This document shows, piece after piece, positions 55,532 to 64,000 of a DNA stretch of 64,000 bases. The first letter of the stretch is position 1, and each line of letters begins with the position of its first letter. The notes beneath the pieces are model-generated. The model was not told the DNA's origin and did not search any database. It saw only the letters and a list, made by a program, of their open reading frames with translations. Source of the stretch: Epiperipatus broadwayi (Eukaryota; Onychophora; Udeonychophora; Euonychophora; Peripatidae); NCBI GenBank assembly GCA_028023455.1, contig JAQFVV010000056.1, forward strand, positions 2,294,001 through 2,358,000. The letters are read 5' to 3'. Made by a program: the position numbers and the translations under genes.

Positions 55532-57529
55532 CTCCAAGAAGTGAATACTACACTTTTCTTAACCATTTTCATTTATGGTACTTTATAGAAGCAAACATAT
55601 GTTGTAATCAGTATATAGATCACTTCTTTCGGCATTTCCATTGTTATTAATATTGCATCAGTTTATAAGATGTAAAAACTAATTTATTGAATGACCACAT
55701 ATACAATAGATGAGGTACAATAATCCAGAGGGAGAGGAATTAAGTAATCTAAGGATTTTATCTATAACTATAGTTTTGTAATTTAAAAGCAATTTTGATC
55801 AAATATTGAAAAATTATGTTTGAGGAAGATAACTAAAAAATCCATATTTAATTAATACTCAATGTAGAAAAACTATATTCCATTTTAAGAGATCATAATT
55901 GATTTTGAATACAATGCTGTCATATTTTAAAATATCTCTTTAATAAATAAATAAAGAAATAAACTCTTCATTTATGTAAGAATCAGGGTGAGCATCTTTC
56001 TAATTTGGACCTGGAATCAATGAGCTTTCATATCTCATCTTTGGGCTCTATAATTTAAAATAATTTCTCTCCAGCAAATTATCTTTTGTGTATATGAGTA
56101 TGCATATATGCAGCAGGTGGCTGGCTACTTTCTAGTTTGACCAAGAATCTAGGGACTTTCATATCTCATCACTGAACTTCATATTTTACAATATCTGACT
56201 CTAGCAAAAAAAAATTTAACTATTATCAAATAAATAAAAAATTCTCATAACAAATCTTATCTGTCATTTTGTATTTTAATGCCAATAATCATTTTCTATA
56301 TCTGATGTAATATATAAATATATAAAATAAAGTAAAAAAAAGAGGTGGAGTCTTTTAATTAGATGACATAGTTTGAATTAATACAACTTGGACATCAAAC
56401 ATTAATATGTATTTATAAATGAATCTCAAAAATATTTTTAAAAAAAAAAAATGATATGGGTTTAGGAATTTAAAATTTTACACTCACATAAATTGTTTTC
56501 ATATTGAATATAACAATTGCTTTTGACAAGAGTACTCCATACTGAAAATATATTAATGTTCTAGTTCACATTTTCAAATGGTGTTAGTATTGCTTTTTAA
56601 TTTATTAATATGTTCATTCATAATATTGTACTCCAATAAATTTTTATATAATTTTTTTTGATGGAATTATAATACAATAAGTAGAATAAATTATAACAGA
56701 TATAAAAAAAACAAATTAATATTGACATATATGCAATATTTGGTTTTATATATAATAATTAGTCTATATTGGGTGCTGTGTTCAGGCTTCCAGATAGTTG
56801 GAATGATCTTAGGATATGAAGACGAACTTGAATAATAAATAAACATTACCCAACCAAGAGTATTTCCTGCTGCCTTGTAGAAGACAATGCTAATTCATCA
56901 AAGTACTAAGCACTATTTATAATACAAATGGTTTGTTATGGCTTCCTCTTTTCAGAACTTCTACAGTCATAAAAGTTATTGTAAGTCTCTCATGCCATCG
57001 GACATGTTACTACTATATGGACTGCTACATGTGAGTTTTTGAAATCACACAGCATTTCTGATCCCAATTCCATTTTTCTTTTATTTAGACCAAGCCTTTG
57101 AGAATTAAAAATGCAATGATGGGGGCAGGCTTAGTAAGCTGGTAATTCTTAGAGGTGACCTTTGAGTGAGATAATGCAATCACTGAGTCAGGTTGGAACT
57201 ATATTTAAGTAAGATAGGAATTTCAGCTGGTAAAAATTGTGTGTTTAGGCAATTCTAATTAGAAATCCCCTTGGTTACCATATAAGAAAAAAAGCATAGA
57301 AAATGTGATCTAAAAATGGCCTGTTCCATACAGTCTTGCTAGCTTGTTGAACATGCTGAATTATCCATTATAGTGATAACAATAATAATAGTAGTTATAA
57401 TATCCATAGTAGTGGTAAAACAAAAATTAGTGGTAATACTAAAAGTAAATATTATAAATCAACATAATGAAACTTGTCTATCAGGGTAAAAACTTTAATT
57501 GTTAGATACAAGTTTTTTTTTTTTTTTTT
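55532..57529. other. AT-rich region without recognisable gene
   Basis: No supported coding, RNA or structured repeat. Confidence 0.4.
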
Positions 57530-58760
57530 GAAAGTCAGATCAGTCAATGAAAGGAGAATACATGGTGATGGTATTGGATTTGATCTAAAGTCTATCCAAT
57601 GATACTCACTTTATTAGTGCTTATGCTCCAACCATAGTCAAGGAATCCAGATAAGGAAAGCTTGTATTCCTTGTTGGATAGTATTATTATAGCAGAATTA
57701 ATAAAAGAGATTAAATTTTTCTAATGTGCTAGCCAAAAGTTGTTGGAAATAATGGTGTTGTAAATGCAAATGGTGTGTTATTGTTGAATTTTTGCACATC
57801 ACATTAATTGACCATCAGAAATATTTTGTTTAAGCAGAAAAATTGCTATAAAGGAACATGGATGCATCCACAATCAAAAGAATGATATTTAATATATTAC
57901 ACTATAATTAGAGGTTGCATCAGACAAGCACTTACAAGTGCAGAAGATCATAAATTAGTATATTAGTTCCATTAAGAAACAAATTTCATTTCAATCATAT
58001 TCATAAAAATATTGATGTTCATTCTTTAAAAGAATCTACTCTAAGCACACAATAACTATTAAACACTAAAAGTTTGAATTTGGTTCTTCATAATGGTCAT
58101 ATTATTATAGATACATGTCTTTTTAGTAAATCCAAGGATTTACTAAAAAGAATCGTCATTGGTTTTATCACAATGCTCTTATTATTAGTGATTTGATTAA
58201 AAGAAAGTAAAGTGTTTTCTGCTTGGCAAAATAATAAATTATATGTAGAACTTCACAATAAAAAAATTTTGTTTTTATTTTATTAGTATTATATTATTTT
58301 TGATAGTTGTCAGCATTTAAATGACAGGCATAAAGGTGGAAACCTTTTGAAGTTTTCTAGAAGGTTTTATATAGAAATGAAATTATAAAATGAAGAAATT
58401 TTTAATTTCAAATTATTTTTAAAAAGGTAAGTCATGAGTGAATCAAAAACAAAATACACAGATAAGGGAATAAGCAGGCCTTGTTGACATCACTGAAAGA
58501 ATTAAAAATCTGAAGTGGAGCTTGACTGAGAATATTGCTAAAAGAAATGATAATAGATGGATAGTTGAACTCTTAAACTCACTTCTAAGAGATTGTAAAA
58601 AAAAAAAAAAAATAGAAAGAGACCACATGTGAGATGAATTGATGAAATAAGGAAGTTTCTTGGCATGATGTGGAGAAAAGACACTAGAGTTCAAGAAGTT
58701 GAATTAAACTCAGAGAGACTTTCATTATACAATGGATCAATAATGGTTGACACTAATATT
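57530..58760 (+). mobile_element. RTE-type LINE relic with endonuclease and C-terminus, RT deleted (copy 2)
   Basis: The plus strand holds RTE endonuclease landmarks: HFISAYAPTIVKESR (57,607-57,651), NNGVVNANGVLLLNFCTSH (57,748-57,804) and YKGTWMHPQSKE then YLIYYTIIRG (57,846-57,914). The linker TKKNRHWFYHNALIISDLIK follows near 58,145-58,205. At 58,651-58,755 comes the C-terminal WHDVEKRH ... IKLRETFIIQWINNG and stop, equivalent to copy 1. The RT domain, normally between, is absent, so an internal deletion lies around 58,260-58,440. Several stops are present. Confidence 0.75.
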
Positions 58761-60298
58761 GAAACCATAAGCTCAGTGTGAATAGGAATGAATATTTCCT
58801 CTATAAGTTATGAAGGCTGTGCTATGTCATACTATAATTGCAATTTTGTTTTATGATCAGTACACAGTCATTCATTTGAACAACTCATATTAATCTAGAA
58901 CACCTTGAACTTCCAGATAACTCATTTAACGATCAATAAATAAAGAGTTAAAAATATTGTCCATGGAACTTTGTTTAAAAATCCAAAGTTTCACTTACAC
59001 ACAAAACCATATTATGGCATGGAGCCAACTAAATTAATTATTATGTCAGAAAGCCCATCTAGATTATTTTGAATCAAAACACTACTGTCAAAGTTTGAAA
59101 TATAATGTGAAAGAATAAAATCAAAACTAAATCAGCCAAATGTGAAATATGTTATTTTGACATATATTTTCTTGCTGAACAAACTATTGAAAGTTTAAAA
59201 AAAAACAAAAAAACAACTTAGATATAGGGCATTGTTGTCCAAATTGTTCTTTAATAAAACTAAATTGCACATTAATGCTAAAAGGAACATTAAATAATTG
59301 TTCAGCTTATTAATTATTGTGACCTACAAAGATTAATTTTAAATAAAGTCAATTTGAGCTTTTCCAAATATTGAATAATGGGAAAAAAATTTTTATAAGA
59401 ATGTACATACAACATCTACACTTGATTTTTATGTAGATTATCTTAAAGTCGCTCTAAAGAAATACAATATTGATTGTTTTTATTGGTAAAATATGGCTTA
59501 CAACAGAATACAATGGAAAATTACAATTAGACAAAATATTGAAATTTTTCAGAAAAAAAGTCTGCTGCAGAAAAAGTTAAAAGACAGACAGTATCGGAAG
59601 AGCGTAAAGAAGAGATGGATTAGCATGCTCAATGCGAATATATTTGTATCTCAAATATTGGTTTGTATAATTATCCACAATTCATCTCTAATATATTACT
59701 ACAGTTATTTTACCTTTCTCTTTTTTCTTTCTTTTAGCATTAAAATGGTCATCTCATTTGTGTGTGGCTGCTAATAATAATGATGATTTTACCTACCTAT
59801 TCTAAAAATAATATTGCACATTATAAATTATTTTAAAATCTTTGTTTGCTTCATAACTGAAGTGAACTTTAAAAGTGTCTTAAGTATATATTATATAACT
59901 TCAGAAAGTCTAGATCTATGATCTTTTGATCCTTGTACTTGTAATTGACAGGTTTGTTTTGGAACTTTGAAATTTATTAAATTTCTTCTTTGGTTTTAAA
60001 AAAATGAAGGGCAAAATGTGGTCAGTTTTAAGTGTCATTAACTATTTTTTATGAAAACTATACTAAAAGGTCAAAATAAAGTTATTAGCTTCACATAAGA
60101 ATAGATATCCTTTATTTTAAATTCAATACCAATTACAAAAAATAATCAAAATAGAAATGAATTCATTTTGTAACAACAAATAAAAAAAAGTTTAAAGTGA
60201 AAATTATTTTCTTTGATTATCATTGCCAATAAACTGACAGCACATCATGAAGAAGGCTAGAAAAAGATCTAGTTCATGCTATTTTGCCATGGTATTTC
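58761..60298. other. AT-rich region without recognisable gene
   Basis: A 93-codon plus-strand frame at 59,493-59,774 has a basic first half and a hydrophobic second half but no recognised domain; I treat it as fortuitous. Nothing else is supported. Confidence 0.35.
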
Positions 60299-60473
60299 TC
60301 AGCATATGTGATCCAGATGAAAATACAAAATAGTCCAGAAGATGTGCCTCTCATCTTCTTGAAAACAGCATTTGATACATGGTAGTTTGCTCTCAATATC
60401 ATTAAAATCATTGTGGCCTAGAAATTTCAATGCTCTTTCTTCACTGGCAATTACTTTTCCATAGAAATCTTTG
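60299..60473 (-). pseudogene. Possible LINE C-terminal zinc-finger relic
   Basis: A minus-strand stretch of 58 codons without stop reads KDFYGKVIASEERALKFLGH, NDFNDIESKLPCIKCCFQED, ERHIFWTILYF. The CX2C followed by HIFW resembles the CX2C...HIFWxC finger at the C-terminus of several LINE ORF2 proteins, with the last Cys lost. The upstream 'NDF' part is not recognised. It could equally be an unrelated gene fragment. Confidence 0.3.
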
Positions 60474-60764
60474 AAAACATATTTCTTTCAAACAATGGTA
60501 TACCAGTCAGTAAGTTGACAACTTTCTTAAGATAAGAATGGTTAGCATTCTGAAATCATGAAGTCTAAATGAAGAATAGCAGATTTATTTTATTTCTTTT
60601 TACATGATTCATTCAATAAATTATCTCTTTTTTTTTGCAATTGTAACCTTAGATATATAATTTTTCAGCCATTTATATGTCTAAGATTTATTTCTTTTTA
60701 AAAAAGTGAACACAATAATAATAAAGCACTATTAATGAACAACACAAGTTTTATTTTAACATTT

Positions 60765-60812
60765 CTTTATAAAAAAAAAAAAAAAACATAAAAAAAAACA
60801 AAAAAAAAAATT
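60765..60812. repeat. A-rich low-complexity run
   Basis: Nearly uninterrupted A with a few t/c. Possibly the poly(A) tail of a plus-strand retroelement, but no element is recognised upstream. Confidence 0.4.
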
Positions 60813-63325
60813 CATCTATGTAACACATATTTTGTTTTCTATTTATGTACATCTATTTTATGTATCTAATGTACACTGAAGCATAAATTCTTTACTATTT
60901 ATCTCAATAATTTCATCGCATTGTTTTAAAGAATTAAGTAAATGTAAATGTAATGTAGGTAAGTACTCAATTCTATCAGTTCCTGATGAATTTACTGGGA
61001 TGTATAAATTTGACAATATTTGAAGAGTGAAAATAAAATAAAATAAAAAACATTATACAATGCATAAATATTAGATTATGGGGTTTTCTTCTAATATAGT
61101 TTTGTCTCCTTCATCTAACATGATATTTATAATAATAAATGAAAGCAAATATAAATTATTCCACGATTTCAATCATTTTCTATTGTTGTATTTAGTTTAC
61201 CATATATAAGTGTAATATATATATATTTCAAAAAATATATATATATTAAAAAATTCAAAAACAATAAATTACAAATATTAATATAATAAGGCATAATAGG
61301 GCAAGCAACCTTCAAAACATTTTGATATTTTATATAGCATTGTGTATTCCCCCTTCCCGTAAATTTCACTCTTAAAATATTTGTGCATATAAAAAAAAAT
61401 ATGGAGAAAAATTATACTATGATTTTAAAGCAAAAAAATAAATAATTCTATAACAGTGTTATCTATAAAAAGTTATAAATTATGGTACTGTATTGAGAAT
61501 AAACAACAAATCATTAAGGAATTGAATATCATGATAAATTATAGTTATTTCCCTTATATAAACATATTTATCTTCAAAAATCAGTGTACTTTAAATAATG
61601 AAGCTTCTTAAATAATGGTAAATAAGGTTTTTTATGAATATAATTTGCTAATAATAAACAACAAATTAATATACTAAATCATATTTGTTGCCTCAATTAA
61701 TTTATTACATAACAAAACAACAACAAAAAACAATAAATATTTAAAATAACTAAAATTAAACTGAAATTTATCTATTTATTAAATAATGGTTTTTGTAATC
61801 AAAATTAACATTATAACAACATTTTTAACAAGCTGTGCAAAGCAAAACAAACAATGTGGTGCTAATTAAACACAAAAAAGTTATTAACAACATCAATTTT
61901 AATACAGCATACATAAATAAATATGTAATTTTAAATTGATGCATTCAAAATACAACATTAGAACAATTCACATTCAATAAGTTCCAGAAAAAAAGAATGT
62001 GATAATTTTGATACATGGTGTACTATTTCCAAAAAAATAATGTTAATAATATTTAATTAGTGATAATTACTTAATAAAACTAATTAATCATTTTTATATT
62101 CATCTCACTAATGGTTGAGACAACTAATTAAAAAAAAACTCTATATAATATAGATTTTTAACATAACACAAAAATAGAATAATGTTGTAAAAAAGAAAGC
62201 GTAGTAATAAATAAATAAATGAAGAGCACACGTCTGAACTCACACTGATTGTGCAAAATAATGATTAACAGATTCATGACAAAACTCATCATGCAGATAA
62301 TTTATAAATTCAAATTTTTTATTTAATTTTTTTTTCAACTGAGAATAGTTAAAGTATTGAAATATATACAGTATAATATATGTCTACATTTTTCTCAATC
62401 ATTTTTTTAGTACAATGTTGTTAGAATTATTTTGTTGTTTAATTAATTTTGAATTATATATAAATATATTTATTAGTAATGCTAATTATAGAATATTATA
62501 AAACAATTCTACTATTCTTTTATGATTCTCAAGTACATAGAAAATTATTTGTATTTTTAAAATATTTCCATTCTACAATTACTTGACTGCAAAGGTGTGA
62601 AATTCTATAGAAAGAATGACATGAAAAATAAGAATCTCCTACAAAATATATATATCACAAATATTATAAATGGGTTCAATTCTCCAAAATTATTTAGTGT
62701 GAATAAAGATTAAGGTTTTAAAAGTTTAGACCAAAAAAATCAAATCTTAAGACAAATATATCTAAATCATTTTAGGTTTGTGAATGAGATTTCTAATTTG
62801 TGGCATTTGAAGATGGTCTTGAATTTCTTTTTTTTTTCTAGTAAATAAATGTTTAATAGATTTGTAATAACTAGTCACATTATAACAAACGAAAAAAAAA
62901 TTGAAAGATATTAAATACCAACTAAATTAAATATTAACTTTAACAGGTTGACATTTTCATAATTCTCCCTAATGACAATTTTTATAAGCATTTAACATTT
63001 GATTTTAGTAAACAAACTGTAATTTTATATTAGAATTTAATAAAATGGACTTGATTTGCTAAAAACATAAGTTTATAAACAAAACTACATCCTTAAAATT
63101 CATATTTGAACTTTGCAAATATATTTAAAAATTATAAAGTGAAGTACATAGTAAGAACAATTACTTTTTTTTCTTTTTGAAGTAATTATAGCAATATTGC
63201 TGAAAAAAATAAAAGTAATAAAATTTTGATAGTCTTCTCTTAACGTGTTGAAACCGCGAGAGGGTGTACTTTCTATGCAAACGCACAGAAATATAACATT
63301 ACCGGGCCTTTTTTTTTTATTTTCA
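60813..63325. other. AT-rich region without recognisable gene
   Basis: Extremely AT-rich, with TA-rich stretches (for example 61,218-61,248). No supported feature. Confidence 0.4.
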
Positions 63326-63330
63326 ACTTT

Positions 63331-63645
63331 AACATTATTTTCTAAAATGGAATAATTACGTTTTTAAATTACATTAGACATTTTACCACCTTGTGACAAT
63401 TTGCAAACTATTTTTAAACAATTTACGAAACATTATTTTGTAAAAAAAATATTTCTGAAATACAATATTTTAAATTACATTCCACAAATCCACATGTAGT
63501 GCTGGAATGTGCATAGGGGGAGGGGAGGACCGATGGTTTTGCCGGTCTGAAGGATCAGCCAAAAGATGCAGTACTCAATTTATAAAGCGACATTATTTTC
63601 TAAAGTACAATAATTACATTTGTAAATTACATTAGACATGTCAGC
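63331..63645. repeat. Tandemly duplicated segment containing the end of the adjacent frame
   Basis: acattattttct-aaa...aattacatt-gacat recurs at about 63,331, 63,430 and 63,589. The GC-richer part ggaatgtgca-ggggagg...gatggttttgccggtc occurs at 63,504 and 63,656. Each GC-richer part carries a copy of the C-terminal codons of the minus-strand frame 63,862-63,641. Confidence 0.65.
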
Positions 63646-63862
63646 ATGGTGCACTGGAATGTGCAGGGGGAGGTGATGGTTTTGCCGGTCCGAAGAATTG
63701 GTCAATAGAGGCAGTACTCTGAATCAAACCAAGCTTATGATTTTCAAAACAATGTGCAACCTCAGCCATTTCATTTGATTCATAGCTGTTCTCACACAAA
63801 CATCTTTTCACATGACTGGTGTAAAATGGTGCTTGGCCTGATCCTTTTGCAATTGTTTTCAC
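63641..63862 (-). CDS. Short frame of unknown function, possibly a transposase or gene C-terminal exon
   Basis: About 73 codons are open on the minus strand, read from GTG at 63,862 (no ATG; an in-frame TAG lies two codons upstream, so a splice acceptor cttccctacatatcatag|AA is possible). NEMAEVAHCFENHKLGLIQS followed by TASIDQFFGPAKPSPPPA is protein-like. The IDQFF patch resembles the PCNA-binding-type tails (xxIxxFF) found at the C-termini of some DNA transposases and nuclear proteins. Its terminal part is duplicated in tandem at 63,570-63,490 with a stop. Family not established. Confidence 0.35.
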   Translation of the reverse strand: MKTIAKGSGQAPFYTSHVKRCLCENSYESNEMAEVAHCFENHKLGLIQSTASIDQFFGPAKPSPPPAHSSAPC

Positions 63863-64000
63863 ATTCTATGATATGTAGGGAAGCATAGGGACATGCTTAC
63901 AATTATTAGTATGTACTAGAACGTCAGTTAGGATGTAAGATCACTATTACAAAGGCATAATTGGATTCCAAACACCCTCACACTATACAGTAGTGATCTA

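Noticed and set aside
59493-59774. 93-codon open frame
   Set aside because: Basic then hydrophobic AT-codon translation without any recognisable motif or context.

Overview
The window is very AT-rich (roughly 70 percent or more by eye) eukaryotic, almost certainly invertebrate animal, genomic DNA. It carries the repeat load of a large animal genome: Penelope-like elements (PLEs) with GIY-YIG endonuclease, Ty3/gypsy LTR retrotransposons, an APE-type LINE with a C-terminal zinc finger, RTE-type LINE relics, a short palindromic DNA transposon, satellites, and a 500-N assembly gap. I found no intact host gene, rRNA, functional tRNA or CRISPR array. Almost all coding signal is decayed transposon. 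The species cannot be named from this sequence.

Layout. 1-3,200: AT-rich, little recognisable. 3,211-4,640: 3' end of a PLE (family A) on the minus strand, running into an Asn/Lys-rich frame. 5,230-11,190: a decayed non-LTR LINE, minus strand, in the order ORF1, endonuclease, RT, zinc-finger tail. 11,947-12,237 and 21,955-22,246: two copies of a dispersed repeat. 12,700-18,292: a near full-length Ty3/gypsy internal region, minus strand (gag, protease, RT, RNase H, integrase), with a primer-binding site at 18,281-18,292 and an LTR beginning at 18,295. 22,644-23,939: a 1.3-kb palindromic insertion with three hammerhead ribozymes, flanked by 11-bp direct repeats. 24,840-28,558: a second gypsy copy split inside its integrase by a nearly complete family-A PLE (25,557-28,055). 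34,371-37,440: tandem deleted copies of a third gypsy element, one with protease joined in frame to the integrase tail. 41,400-43,620: satellite DNA holding a 1,107-bp palindromic DNA transposon with an 8-bp target duplication and a visible empty site. 48,180-51,635: three copies of a second PLE family (B); two form a 1-kb-arm palindrome flanked by 13-bp direct repeats. 52,400-60,500: decayed frames, the gap with an adapter-like remnant, and two RTE 3' ends. 63,330-63,862: a short conserved-looking frame with tandem-duplicated copies of its C-terminal end.

The most interesting pattern is that two unrelated repeats (22.6-23.9 kb and 49.5-51.6 kb) share one geometry: long inverted arms, an unpaired centre of about 83 bp, a 35-43 bp overhang at the right end, and an 11-13 bp target-site-like direct repeat. 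The first carries clear type I hammerhead ribozymes with a two-base-pair stem III. The second carries PLE GIY-YIG coding, a tRNA-like A/B-box module and a hammerhead-like hairpin. Together they look like self-cleaving-RNA retroelements inserted as inverted dimers, perhaps by strand switching of a Penelope-type reverse transcriptase.
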